Of a stretch of 38,987 nt of DNA, positions 18,304-28,546 are shown piece by piece. A program made the position numbers and the translations under genes. Numbering within the stretch: position 1 is the first letter of the stretch; each line of letters opens with the position of its first letter. The stretch is taken from the NCBI GenBank assembly GCA_945889545.1, contig CAMDCC010000001.1, positions 1-38,987 on the forward strand, in the 5' to 3' direction. The notes beneath the pieces are model-generated. The model did no database searches and was not told the DNA's origin. It saw only the letters and a program-made list of their open reading frames with translations. The DNA is from Bifidobacterium breve. GTDB taxonomy: Bacteria > Actinomycetota > Acidimicrobiia > IMCC26256 > PALSA-555.

Positions 18304-18322
18304 GCCCACCGCAGCACTCCCT
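18162..18322. repeat. Tandem duplication at the nuoA/nuoB junction of operon 1
   Basis: Two units of 71 and 72 bases (18162-18232 and 18233-18304), plus an 18-base partial third copy (18305-18322), begin with the identical cccaccgcagcactccct. The two long units also share a 31-base identical stretch starting attgggtcgtgctactgg. On the coding strand the 18-base block is both the last codons of nuoA and the ribosome-binding site plus start of nuoB. Only about six differences separate the two long units, so the duplication is fairly recent. Confidence 0.9.
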
Positions 18323-18692
18323 TTCTCCAGGCGTAGACGAGACCGAGGGCGAGCAAGAGGATGAACACCGTCATCTCGACGACGCCGAAGACCCCAAGCC
18401 CGCCAACTGTGGTTCCGTTCACGACCACCGGATCGAGCGAGACGGCCCACGGGAAGATGAACACCGCTTCCACGTCGAACATCAAGAAGAGCAGCGCGTA
18501 GATGAAGTAACGAACGTTCGACTGACCCCAGCCGGCGACGGGATCGGAACCGGATTCGTAGGTGACGTACTTCTCCGGCTGCGGTCGGGTGGGACGGATC
18601 AGCCGACCGGCGCCGAGCATCGCACCGACCATGAGCAGCGCCGCACCGATGAGGACGGCCACCGCGAGGTAGTTCCGGTAGAACTCCGTCAA
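18300..18692 (-). CDS. nuoA: NADH-quinone oxidoreductase subunit A, operon 1
   Basis: Small three-helix membrane subunit, 130 residues. The family block KYVTYESGSDPVAGWG, the NVRYFIYALLFLMFDVEAVFIFPWAV helix and the FILLLALGLVYAWRKG third helix are clear. The start is chosen as TTG at 18690-18692, because GGCGGAGAG lies just upstream and no ATG or GTG fits; the open frame continues upstream without similarity. Ser47 in YESG replaces the loop cysteine found in the operon 2 NuoA (YECG). A serine here is also typical of the NdhC subunit of cyanobacterial EFG-less complexes. It is the first gene of operon 1. Confidence 0.92.
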   Translation of the reverse strand: MTEFYRNYLAVAVLIGAALLMVGAMLGAGRLIRPTRPQPEKYVTYESGSDPVAGWGQSNVRYFIYALLFLMFDVEAVFIFPWAVSLDPVVVNGTTVGGLGVFGVVEMTVFILLLALGLVYAWRKGVLRWA

Positions 18693-18739
18693 CCGACTCT
18701 CCGCCCTCTCACGCGTTCCCCCGGGCCCTGGACCGCGGC

Positions 18740-18770
18740 AGCCTATCTGCGGCCGTTCCCGCCACAGCAA
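18740..18770 (-). promoter_or_regulatory. Weak candidate promoter of nuo operon 1
   Basis: On the minus strand TTGCTG (18765-18770) is followed after 17 bases by GATAGG (18742-18747), or after 19 bases by the TANNNT-type TAGGCT (18740-18745). This lies about 50 bases ahead of the nuoA TTG start. It is a visual guess only. Confidence 0.25.
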
Positions 18771-18888
18771 ATTGTCTCGCTCGTTTCGCGCCGCGGCGCC
18801 GGAGGCGCTCGCCAGGGAGCGAACGGTGTGACCGAAACGAGGCGAGGAACCGCAGGAGCGAAGGCAGTGAGCGACCGCGGGAATTTGC
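18767..18888. repeat. Nested inverted repeats in the nuoA-1/patatin divergent region
   Basis: gcaaatt (18767-18773) pairs with aatttgc (18882-18888). Inside these, ctcgctcgtttcg (18776-18788) pairs with cgaaacgaggcgag (18833-18846) with one extra base. A 31-base segment between them (18792-18822) recurs with two mismatches at 38670-38700. The element overlaps the likely start of the patatin gene and may belong to the dispersed repeat family. Confidence 0.6.
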
Positions 18889-19790
18889 GCGACGATCAGG
18901 GGGTGACGAGCATCTTGCGGCCCATCCGGGCCCGGAGCGAGCCGCTCACGGCGTTCGTGCTTTCGGGCGGCGCCAACCAGGGCATCGGCCAGGTCGGGAT
19001 GCTGCGCGCACTGCTCGAGCGGGGGATCGTGCCCGACGTGCTCATCGGCACATCGGCGGGGGCGCTCAACGCCGCGGCCATCGCAACATCGCCGACGATG
19101 GAGAAGGTCGACCACCTCGAGAAGACGTGGGTGAGCCTCACGGGCGAGGACGTGTTCCCCGGAGGCACCCTGCGGCGCGCCTGGAACATCCTTCGGCGCG
19201 ACGACCACCTGATCCCGAACCGGGGGCTTGCCCACGTCATCGAGCGGGCCGAGGTGGCGCCCACCTTCAACGACCTCCAGCTGCCACTGCGAGTCATCAC
19301 GACCGATCTCATGACCGGCGACGAGATCGTGATCGTCAGTGGCGCGCTCCCGCCGGCGCTGCTCGCAAGCGCGGCGCTGCCAGGGATCTTCCCGCCGGTG
19401 CCGCTCAACGGACACATCCTCGTCGACGGTGCCGTCGTGAACCTCGTGCCGATCTCGCATGCGATCTCCGGGCCGATTGATCGGATCTTCGTGCTCGACG
19501 TGTCCGATCCGATCAACGACCGCCAGATCCGATCGCCCCTCGACGTGTTGATCCGCGCCTTCGGGATCTCGCGCGACCTCCGGCTCGAGCTCGAGCTCCA
19601 GTGGGTGCCGAAAGACATCGAGCTCGTCGTGCTCCCACCACCCGACGACAACCGCGACGTCTTCGACTTCTCCGGCGGTCAGCGCATCGTCGACGAGGCG
19701 TACGAACGCGCGTCCGCAGCTCTCGACGACCTCGAGCAGCGCCCCGGGCTTCAACGCCTGCGCCGTTGGTGGAAACGCCGCGCGAGCTAA
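18867..19790 (+). CDS. Patatin-like phospholipase family protein (RssA-like)
   Basis: Predicted serine-aspartate lipid acyl hydrolase of about 307 residues. The oxyanion-hole motif LSGGANQG is at residues about 32-39, the nucleophile motif GTSAG at 61-65 (Ser63), and the catalytic aspartate motif VDGAV includes Asp187. These three form the patatin catalytic dyad arrangement. GTG at 18867 is chosen because AGGAG lies eight bases upstream; a later GTG at 18903 would remove 12 residues. The gene is divergent from nuo operon 1 and convergent with the cyclase-hydrolase gene. The lipid substrate is unknown. Longer upstream open sequence is not similar to the family and overlaps nuoA and nuoB. Confidence 0.88.
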   Translation: MSDRGNLRDDQGVTSILRPIRARSEPLTAFVLSGGANQGIGQVGMLRALLERGIVPDVLIGTSAGALNAAAIATSPTMEKVDHLEKTWVSLTGEDVFPGGTLRRAWNILRRDDHLIPNRGLAHVIERAEVAPTFNDLQLPLRVITTDLMTGDEIVIVSGALPPALLASAALPGIFPPVPLNGHILVDGAVVNLVPISHAISGPIDRIFVLDVSDPINDRQIRSPLDVLIRAFGISRDLRLELELQWVPKDIELVVLPPPDDNRDVFDFSGGQRIVDEAYERASAALDDLEQRPGLQRLRRWWKRRAS

Positions 19791-19796
19791 CGCCTG

Positions 19797-19844
19797 TTCT
19801 CGGGTAAGAAACGGGTGCTGGGGCACCGGGTTCTTCCCCGAGAA
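19797..19844. terminator. Bidirectional hairpin between convergent genes
   Basis: ttctcgggtaagaa at the left pairs with ttcttccccgagaa at the right with one mismatch, and an inner stem ggtgc/gcacc caps it. It occupies almost the whole 57-base gap between the patatin stop and the cyclase-hydrolase stop. It is therefore well placed to end both transcripts, although there is no long T-run on either side. Confidence 0.65.
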
Positions 19845-19847
19845 GGA

Positions 19848-21212
19848 TCAGACCAGCGAGTAGAGCTCCCACTCGTCGGGGACGCCTTTGAGCTCGTGAC
19901 TCCCGCGGTCTTCGAAGGTGAGGCCGGAGCCGGTGGCGAGGTCCTTCACGGTTCGCGACACCCAGACCTCGCCCGGTCCGGCGAGCGCGGCGACGCGCGA
20001 GCCGATGTTCACGCCGATGCCGCCGACGTCGTCGCCCCGCCGTTCCACCTCGCCGGTGTGCACCCCGGCACGAATCTGCAGGCCCAAGCCGTCGAGTGCC
20101 TTGCGGATCGCGAACGCACATTCGACGGCGCGTGACGGACCGTCGAGCGTCGCGAGCACACCGTCGCCGGTGGTCTTCACCACTCTCCCGCCGAATGCCG
20201 TGACCTGGTCTACCGAGAGCGCGTCGTGGCGATCCAACAGCTCGCGCCACGCGCGGTCGCCCACCGATGCAGCCTTCGTGGTGGAGTCGACGATATCGGT
20301 GAACAGCACGGTGGCGAGAAAACGTTCGGTGGCGACCTTGGCAGTGGGTTGCTCGCCGGTCAGGAACTCCACGAGCTCGTCGGTGTACCAAGCGCTCGGC
20401 CCCTCGTACGTCATGTGGTAGTCGGCGTCGTACTCGACGAAGCGCGCGTTGGGAATGTGCTCCGCGAGGAAGCGGCCCCACGCGACAGGCGTGAGTGGGT
20501 CGCGCGTGCTGTGCAAGACCAGCGTGGGCACGGACACGGTCGAAAGGAGTGAGCGAATATCGATGTCGCGGTTGCACTCAAGGATGTGCCGTGCCATTCG
20601 CGGCGTGCACGCGCCTCGCTCGTAGCGAGCAAACTGCGCCAACACCTTCGGAGTATCGGGGACGTGCTGGCAGAACGGCAGGAGGGCTCGCCCGGTGCCC
20701 CACTCGTCCTCCGTCACAGTGATGAGCAGCTCCACGAGCTCCTTGTCGACGCCTTCCGGATAGTCGGGAGCTGAGAGAAGCCGCGCCATCGTCCCGTATA
20801 CGGCAAGCGAGGCGACGCGCTCAGGGTACGTGGCCGCGAAGAGGATCGACATCGGACCGCCCTCCGAGATCCCGAACAGCGAAGCGCGGTCCATCTCGGC
20901 GGCGTCCATCACGGCGCGGATGTCGTCGATGCGCTCCTCCAGGCTGCCGAACCCGAGGTCGCGGTCGGAGAGGCCCGTGCCGCGCTTGTCGAAGACCACA
21001 CATCGGGCAACCGCGCCGAGTCGCTCGAGGATCGGGGCGAACGTCGGCACGTCCCACAAGTAGTCGAGGTTCGAGATGAAGCCCGGGACGGCGACGATGT
21101 TGGTTGGTCCGTCACCAAACGTCTGGAAAGCGATCCGGAGGTTGCCGGACGTCGTCGCGTACCGGACCTCGTCGGGCGGCTGCACGCCGTCACCGTAACC
21201 CTCCACGCCCAT
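19848..21212 (-). CDS. Alpha/beta-hydrolase fused to class III adenylate/guanylate cyclase
   Basis: A 454-residue two-domain protein. Residues about 15-285 are an alpha/beta-hydrolase: nucleophile elbow GISEGG (Ser116), acid TRDPL (Asp238) and a plausible catalytic His266. Residues about 295-454 are a nucleotide cyclase catalytic domain: LFTDIVDST with metal ligand Asp306, VVKTTGDG with Lys346 and Asp350, and VNIGSRV with the transition-state Asn402 and Arg406. All needed residues seem present, and the lysine favours ATP. Such fusions are known in actinobacteria, where the hydrolase part may sense a small ligand. ATG at 21210-21212 is used; upstream frame would cross into the divergent Uma2 gene. 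No membrane segment is seen. Confidence 0.9.
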   Translation of the reverse strand: MGVEGYGDGVQPPDEVRYATTSGNLRIAFQTFGDGPTNIVAVPGFISNLDYLWDVPTFAPILERLGAVARCVVFDKRGTGLSDRDLGFGSLEERIDDIRAVMDAAEMDRASLFGISEGGPMSILFAATYPERVASLAVYGTMARLLSAPDYPEGVDKELVELLITVTEDEWGTGRALLPFCQHVPDTPKVLAQFARYERGACTPRMARHILECNRDIDIRSLLSTVSVPTLVLHSTRDPLTPVAWGRFLAEHIPNARFVEYDADYHMTYEGPSAWYTDELVEFLTGEQPTAKVATERFLATVLFTDIVDSTTKAASVGDRAWRELLDRHDALSVDQVTAFGGRVVKTTGDGVLATLDGPSRAVECAFAIRKALDGLGLQIRAGVHTGEVERRGDDVGGIGVNIGSRVAALAGPGEVWVSRTVKDLATGSGLTFEDRGSHELKGVPDEWELYSLV

Positions 21213-21251
21213 GGCGTGTCCCGGTCTGCGCATGATTCGAGGAGGTGGACG

Positions 21252-21839
21252 ATGGCCCAAGCCGCGAGAGATCCCTACGCTGGTCCCATGGCACTGGGTA
21301 CCGAGTGGGGCAAGCCACTCACGGTCGAGGACGTGTGGCGGATCCCCGACGACGGGCACCGCTACGAACTATGCGACGGCGTGCTGCTCGTGAGCCCGGC
21401 ACCGCGAGTTCTCCACCAGCTCGCGTCCTCGCGCTTGTTCGTGCCGCTGTTCGAAGCAGTGCAAGGCACCGAGCTTGTAGCGCTGTACGCGCCCGTCGAT
21501 TGGAAGCTCGACGAGCACAACCTGTTCCAGCCCGACATCATCGTCGTCGCAGCCGCGGATCTCGGCGAGTTGCGCCTCGAGGACGCGCCGCCACTGCTCG
21601 CGGTGGAGGTGTTGTCACCGAGTACTCGCGTCGTCGATCAGACACTCAAACGGGCGAAGTACGAAGAAGCCGGCGTGCAGCACTACTGGATCGTCGACCC
21701 GACTCGTCCGAGCCTCAACGCGCTCGAACTCGACGAGCGAGGTGTCTACTTCGAACGAGCGGTGATCGAAGGCGACGAGGTGTTCGAGACGACGAACCCC
21801 GTGACCGTGCGTATCGTCCCGAGCAAGCTCCTGGCCTGA
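21252..21839 (+). CDS. Uma2-family (DUF820) endonuclease-like protein
   Basis: A 195-residue protein of the Uma2 family, with a PD-(D/E)XK nuclease-like fold. Family features are LTVEDVWRIPDDGHRYELCDGVLL near the start, then PDIIVV (Asp95), LAVEVLSPST (Glu119) and the lysine of TLKRAKYEEAGVQHYWIVDP (Lys133), which line up as the catalytic set. ATG at 21252 is well supported by AGGAGGT five bases upstream. Members are abundant in cyanobacteria and actinobacteria with no clear function; a role in restriction or mobile DNA is often guessed. It is divergent from the cyclase gene and convergent with nuoN of operon 2, seven bases away. Confidence 0.88.
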   Translation: MAQAARDPYAGPMALGTEWGKPLTVEDVWRIPDDGHRYELCDGVLLVSPAPRVLHQLASSRLFVPLFEAVQGTELVALYAPVDWKLDEHNLFQPDIIVVAAADLGELRLEDAPPLLAVEVLSPSTRVVDQTLKRAKYEEAGVQHYWIVDPTRPSLNALELDERGVYFERAVIEGDEVFETTNPVTVRIVPSKLLA

Positions 21840-21846
21840 CTGGCGC

Positions 21847-23360
21847 TTAGAAGAAGGTTGCGTCTCCGGCGAACGTGAGCCAGGTGCCGGGGAGGATGCC
21901 GGCGAAGAGGACGGCCGCGACTGCGACGGTGAGGACGATGGCGGTCCAGCTGTCGACCTTGCGGTCTTCGGTGGCTTCGTCGTCCGCCGCGGGTGCCGCA
22001 GCTTCCTCGCCGTCGGGCTTGGTGAAGAGCGCGACCGAGATGCGCAGGTAGAAGAAGGCGGCCACAACGGCGGCGAGCACGCCGATGGTGGCGAGCCCGT
22101 ACTCACCGGCGTCGACGGCCGACGAGAAGATCTCGAGCTTCACCACGAAGCCACCGGTGAGCGGCACGCCGGCTTGGGCGAGCACAAAGAACGCGAGCAA
22201 CCCACCGACCACCGGGCGGCGCAACGCAAGGCCGCGGTAGTCGTCAAGCGAGTGGTGGTCGTCGCCCTTGCGCGTGGCCACGGTGATCACGGCGAATGCA
22301 CCGACGGTCATGAACGCGTACACGAGGAGATACAGGAGCGCCGATTGACGACCGCGCGCCGTGTCGGCCTGGATGCCCATGAGGATGTAACCCGCGTGCG
22401 CGATCGATGAGTACGCCAGGATGCGCTTCACGTCGGTCTGCACAACAGCCGCGACGCTTCCCACCACGAGTGAGAGTGCGGCGAGTGCCGCGAGCACCGG
22501 TCGCCAGTCGTTGCGGTACAGCGGGAAGGCCACGCCCAAGAGGCGCAGCAACGCGGCGAACCCGGCGGCCTTGGTGGCCGACGCCATGAACGCGGTGACG
22601 GGTGTGGGCGCGCCTTGGTACACGTCGGGCGTCCACATGTGGAACGGCACCGCCGAGACCTTGAAGCCGATGCCGACCAGCAACAACGCCAGGCCCGCGA
22701 GCAGCGTGCCCTGCTCGAACAGCGTGTTCTGGGCGAGAAAGTCGGAGATCCCGGTGATCGATGTGGTGCCGGTGGCGCCGTAGACCAGCGCAACGCCATA
22801 CAGGAGGACCGCGGACGAGAACGCGCCCAGCACGAAGTACTTGATGCCCGACTCCTGCGACGACAGTCGGCGCCTGTCGAACGCCGCAAGCACGTACAGC
22901 GGGATCGACAGCACCTCGAGCGCGACGAACACGACGATCAGGTCGTTGGCCGTGGTCATCGCCACCATGCCCGCGGCTGACAACAACATGAGCGCGTAGT
23001 ACTCAGGAGCTTCGAGGTTCTCGCGCTCGAGATACGACGCGGCGAGGAACAGTGCCATCGCGGTAGCCGCGACCACGACCACACCGAGGAACACACCGAA
23101 GAGGTCGACTCGCACGGAGCCGACGATCGTGGTGAGCGGACCGTTGTCGCGGACGTCGTTCCACTGGAAGCCGAGGAGCGCGCCGGCCGCGCCGACGCCG
23201 ATGATCGAGACCCAGAGTGAGATCTGGTTGACCGGTCCGCGCTTGCGGAGGATCGCCTTGGCCAGGATCACCACCAGCGCAGCGACCACGAGCGCTATCT
23301 CCGGCCCGACGCCGAGGAAGTCGATGTCGGGCGCGGGAATCGTCGCCTGCGCGAGGAAGC

Positions 23361-23364
<4 letters not shown>
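21847..23364 (-). CDS. nuoN: NADH-quinone oxidoreductase subunit N, operon 2
   Basis: Antiporter-like pumping subunit, 505 residues and about 14 helices. Visible features are FVALEVLSIPLYVLAAFDRR with the essential glutamate, GIGFKVSAVPFHMWTPDVYQGAPTP and VQTDVKRILAYSSIAHAGYILMG. The start is GTG at 23362-23364, overlapping the nuoM stop as GTGA. A charged, Ala-rich cytoplasmic loop (KPDGEEAAAPAADDEATEDRK) precedes the last helix and is absent from the operon 1 copy. It is the last gene of operon 2; no clear terminator was found in the seven bases before the convergent Uma2 gene. Confidence 0.96.
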
Positions 23365-24952
<1,588 letters not shown>

Positions 24953-24953
<1 letters not shown>

Positions 24954-26974
24954 CAGCGGCCCACGTAGAGGAGGAAGAAGAGGAGCAGACCGACCATGCC
25001 GATGACGATCCACAGCGCGTAGGTGCGCACGCGGCCGGTCTGAACCTTGCGCAGGCCGAGCGCGCCACGCTGCACGAGCGCGCCCACTCCGTTGACTGCG
25101 CCGTCGACGCCGCGCACGTCGAACGTGTCACTCAGCCAGGTCGCGGCTCGCTTCAGCGGTCCGCCCACAAGCCGACTGACGCCCTCGTCGAAGTAGTAGG
25201 CGTTGCCGAACACCCGGCCGAGCGGGCCGAGGCGCGCGACCACCGGGTCCTGGTCGGGTGCATCGAGCCCGCGCCGGTAGAGCTTGATGGCGAGCCCGAT
25301 GCCGATGAGCGCCACGAGCACCGACGCGCCCGCGAGCGCGAGGCCCTTGGCGAAGCTCGGCGTGTGGATCTCGGGCACGTCTTCGAAGACCGGGTGCAGC
25401 CACTCGACGAGGAACTCGAGCCCCTTCAACGGGATGCTCAGGAATCCACCGACCATCGCCAACCCCGCCAACAACAACACCGGCATCGCCATCGTCGGCG
25501 GCGCTTCGTGCGGCGGATGGTCTTCCGAAACTTTGACGGCACGCACTGGCTCGCCAAACGCGACCGTCGGCTCCTCGGGGTCCCATTCGAGCTCGGGCTC
25601 CGCGTCGTCGGCGCCGCCGCTGACGACAGGTACGGCCTTCCAACGCTCGTTGCCGAGGAACACGAGGAAGATGAGGCGCGTCATGTAGAAGCCGGTGAGC
25701 AGCGCGGCGAGCACGCCGAACACCCACACGCCGTACTCCTCGACGAGGAACGCCTTGGTGAGGATCTCGTCCTTCGACCAGAAACCCGAGAATGGCGGGA
25801 CGCCCGCAATCGCCAGCCACGCGATCACCATCGACAGCGCCGTGATCGGGAGCAGCTTGCGGAACCCGCCCATGATCCGCATGTCCTGGTTGTCGCCGTT
25901 GCCGTGGATCACCGAACCTGCGCCGAGGAACAACGTGGCCTTGAAGAACGCGTGGGTGACCACGTGGAAGATGGCCGCGGAGTACGCGCCAACGCCGAGC
26001 GCGAGGAACATGAAGCCGATCTGACTGATCGTGGAGTAAGCGAGCACACGTTTGATGTCGGGCTGCACGATCGCCACGGTCGCGGCAAGGAGCGCAGTGC
26101 CGGCACCGACCCAGGCGACGACGGTCATGGCGTCGGGACTGGCCTCGAAGTACGGATGAGCGCGGGCGATGATGAACACGCCCGCGGTCACCATCGTGGC
26201 GGCGTGGATGAGCGCCGACACCGGCGTTGGGCCTTCCATCGCATCGGGGAGCCAGAAGTGCAGCGGGAACTGCGCGCTCTTCCCCACCGCGCCCAACAAG
26301 AGGAGGAGCGCGATCACGGTGGCGGTGCCGCTCGCCAGCCCACTGGCCGCGCCGAGCGCCGAGTAGTCGAGCGATCCGACCTCCGAGAAGATCAGGAACA
26401 TCGCGATCATGAACCCGAGGTCGCCGATGCGCGTGGTGATGAACGCCTTCTTGCCCGCCAACGCTGCGCCGCGCCGCTCGAACCAGAACGAGATGAGGAG
26501 GTACGAGCACAGCCCCACGCCTTCCCATCCGAGGAAGGTGACGAGGAAGCTCGAGCCGAGCACGAGGATCAGCATCGAGGCGCAGAACAGGTTCATGTAG
26601 GCGAAGAACCGGGAGAAGCGCTCGTCGCCGTGCATGTAGCCGACGGCAAACACGTGGATCAGCGTGCCGACGCCGGTGACGAAGAGGATGAAGGTGACTG
26701 ACAACGGGTCGACGAGGAAGCCCATGTCGACGTGCAGGCCGCCCGACGGCAGCCAGGTGAAGATCGTGGTCACGTGCGAACGTTCGTGAGCGGGAAGGTC
26801 GTGGAGCGCGAAGAACGTTACGAGCGACCAGACGAAGGCGAGCGCCATCGTGCCGCTGGCCAACCATCCGGCCTTCGGTTCGCCGATGCGCTTGCCCGCG
26901 AGCAGCAGCACTCCCGCGCCGAGGAGCGGCAGCAGTGGCACGAGCCACACGAGGTCGAGCAGATCGCGCGCCAT
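24953..26974 (-). CDS. nuoL: NADH-quinone oxidoreductase subunit L, operon 2
   Basis: Distal pumping subunit, 673 residues, with the C-terminal extension that forms the lateral helix in NuoL. Blocks seen are VDPLSVTFILFVTGVGTLIHVFAVGYM, FLGWEGVGLCSYLLISFWFER (key glutamate), QFPLHFWLPDAMEGPTPVSALIHAATM and VQPDIKRVLAYSTISQIGFMFL. ATG at 26972-26974 overlaps the nuoK stop by one base. An acidic, Pro-rich stretch (EPELEWDPEEPTVAFGEPVR) sits in a loop near residues 440-465 and is not found in the operon 1 copy. Confidence 0.96.
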
Positions 26975-27288
26975 CAGCCTTTGAGCACGTCGAGGTCGTC
27001 GGCGGTCGCGCCGCTCCGGCGGCGGAAGATCGCCACGATGATCGCCAGGCCAACGGCAACTTCCGCCGCGGCCACCGCGAGGGTGAAGAACACCAGCACC
27101 TGGCCGGTGACGTCGTCAAGCATCTTGGCGAACGTCACGAACGTGAGGTTCACCGCGTTCAGCATGAGCTCCACGCACATGAACATCACGAGCACGTTGC
27201 GTCGGACCAAGAGCCCCACCGCGCCGATCGTGAAGAGCAGCGCAGCGAGAATCAGGTAGTAGCTGCCGGTGATCTCCAGCGCGATCAC
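26974..27288 (-). CDS. nuoK: NADH-quinone oxidoreductase subunit K, operon 2
   Basis: Three-helix membrane subunit of 104 residues. The conserved glutamates are Glu40 in MCVELMLNAVNLTF and Glu76 in AAAEVAVGLAI. The start is GTG at 27286-27288, overlapping the nuoJ stop as GTGA; longer frame upstream belongs to a shadow of nuoJ. The C-terminus RRRSGATADDLDVLKG is typical of NuoK in actinobacteria. Confidence 0.94.
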   Translation of the reverse strand: MIALEITGSYYLILAALLFTIGAVGLLVRRNVLVMFMCVELMLNAVNLTFVTFAKMLDDVTGQVLVFFTLAVAAAEVAVGLAIIVAIFRRRSGATADDLDVLKG

Positions 27289-27926
27289 GAGGTCCCCTCG
27301 CTCGTCTCGGCATCGGCTTCCGGACGTTCTCCCGAACCACTCCCTGGTCGCGCTCGCTCCGCAGCTGGGATACCCGGCCCGGGATCCTCTGGACGCTCGC
27401 CGCTCCGGCGCGCCAAGACGATGGCGCCGATCACGGCGACCACGAGCAACGCGGCGGTGAGCTGGAACGGCCACAGGAAGTCGGTGAAGAGCACGCGGGC
27501 GACGCGTTCGATGTTGTTGCCCGGATCGGTTCCGGTGTCCATCAGGCCGTGGATCGGCACGCCGTGCGCGGTCTGCGCGCCGGTCGCCCACTCGTGCCCG
27601 GCGAGCACCAGCACCTCGCCCAGCATCAGCACGCCGAGCACGATCGCCGCGGGGCGCTGGAGCTTGATCGGGTCGCTCAGCGTCTCTTCACGGTCGACGC
27701 CCAGCAACATGATCACGAACAGGAACAGCACGACGATGGCGCCGGCGTACACGATCACCTGCACCGCGGCCACGAGCTGCGCGCTCTGGAGCAGGAAGAA
27801 CACGGCCACGCTCAACAGAGTGAGCACGAGCCACAGCGCCGAGTGCACCGGGTTGCGCGACAGCACCACACCGAGTGCACCCGCAAGTGCGGCGGCCGCG
27901 AACAGGAAGAAGAGGACGGCCGTCAT
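27285..27926 (-). CDS. nuoJ: NADH-quinone oxidoreductase subunit J with repeat-encoded tail, operon 2
   Basis: Membrane subunit of 213 residues; the first five-helix part is a normal NuoJ, with VQVIVYAGAIVVLFLFVIMLLG in the third helix. The homology ends at VIGAIVLARR, just where the operon 1 NuoJ stops. Another 36 hydrophilic residues follow, including GERPEDPGPGIPAAERARPG. The DNA of the first part of this tail (27342-27406) is a copy of the dispersed palindromic repeat seen at 1931-1996. The start ATG overlaps the nuoI stop as ATGA. The tail probably lies on the cytoplasmic or periplasmic surface and may be neutral. Confidence 0.95.
   Translation of the reverse strand: MTAVLFFLFAAAALAGALGVVLSRNPVHSALWLVLTLLSVAVFFLLQSAQLVAAVQVIVYAGAIVVLFLFVIMLLGVDREETLSDPIKLQRPAAIVLGVLMLGEVLVLAGHEWATGAQTAHGVPIHGLMDTGTDPGNNIERVARVLFTDFLWPFQLTAALLVVAVIGAIVLARRSGERPEDPGPGIPAAERARPGSGSGERPEADAETSEGTS
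27342..27406 (-). repeat. Dispersed palindromic repeat, copy D, inside nuoJ of operon 2
   Basis: Read on the minus strand, this copy starts with GGCGAGCGTCC (27391-27401), passes through a GGTATCC core inside a GC-rich dyad, and ends with GAGCGAGCGCGACCAGGG (27342-27359). Both end blocks match copy A (1939-1996) exactly. It lies wholly within an open reading frame and encodes most of a C-terminal tail. Confidence 0.65.
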
Positions 27927-28525
27927 GCGGACTCCTCGGATGGACGCTGACCCTGCTCGGGCTCACGCACACCGAAGCCGAGCTCGCCCGACCAACCGAC
28001 GCGACCTTCGTAGTCCGCGTTGCCCGATGGCGCAGTCGCGCGCATCCACGCGCTCGTGTTGTCGTCCTCGCCACCGAGCCAAAGCTCCCAGGGCTGGCGT
28101 TGCGCCCGACCCTTGTCGTCGACGAGCAGCTCCTTGCGCGTGTAGATGGCGTCGTCGCGGTTCGTGAACGAGAACTCGAAGAGCTTGCTCTCGGTGATCG
28201 CCTCGGTCGGGCACGCTTCCACGCAGAGGTCGCAGTGGATGCAGCGCAGGTAGTTGATCTCGTACACGAAGCCGTAGCGCTCACCCGGTGAGACCGGCGC
28301 GTCGGGCGGGTTGTCGGCCCCGCGCACGTAGATGCAGCGGGCCGGGCACACGCCCGCGCACAGCTCACAGCCGATGCACTTCTCCATCCCGTCCTCGTAG
28401 CGGTTGAGGACGTGGCGGCCGTGGAATCGCGGCGGCTTGGCCCGCTTGTGCGCTGGGTAATCGCCGGTGATCTTCGGCTTGAACACCTGCGCGATCGTCA
28501 CGGCGAAACCACCAAACCGGCCCAT
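27923..28525 (-). CDS. nuoI: NADH-quinone oxidoreductase subunit I, operon 2
   Basis: Peripheral-arm 2x[4Fe-4S] subunit, 200 residues. Motif 1 is CIGCELCAGVCP (Cys50, 53, 56, 60) and motif 2 CIHCDLCVEACP (Cys95, 98, 101, 105). ATG at 28523-28525 begins MGRFGGFAVTIAQVF, matching the family start, and has GAGAGG upstream; a longer open frame would run through the intergenic hairpin. The C-terminal 70 residues after the second motif are longer than in the operon 1 copy (157 residues) and end in a polar tail overlapping the nuoJ start. Confidence 0.95.
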   Translation of the reverse strand: MGRFGGFAVTIAQVFKPKITGDYPAHKRAKPPRFHGRHVLNRYEDGMEKCIGCELCAGVCPARCIYVRGADNPPDAPVSPGERYGFVYEINYLRCIHCDLCVEACPTEAITESKLFEFSFTNRDDAIYTRKELLVDDKGRAQRQPWELWLGGEDDNTSAWMRATAPSGNADYEGRVGWSGELGFGVREPEQGQRPSEESA

Positions 28526-28546
28526 CAGGACGCACCTCTCCCAGAA

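Noticed and set aside
18162..18322. CRISPR-like array at the nuoA/nuoB junction
   Set aside because: There are only two full units and one fragment, and the spacers are near-identical to each other, so this is a tandem duplication, not a CRISPR array.
18114..18866. N-terminal extension of the patatin gene
   Set aside because: It would overlap the starts of nuoA and nuoB and the tandem repeat on the other strand, and the patatin fold begins after residue 25 of the chosen start.
18693..19826. Long minus-strand extension upstream of nuoA of operon 1
   Set aside because: Only the last 130 codons are NuoA; the rest is antisense to the patatin gene and lacks similarity. A TTG start with a ribosome-binding site fits NuoA.
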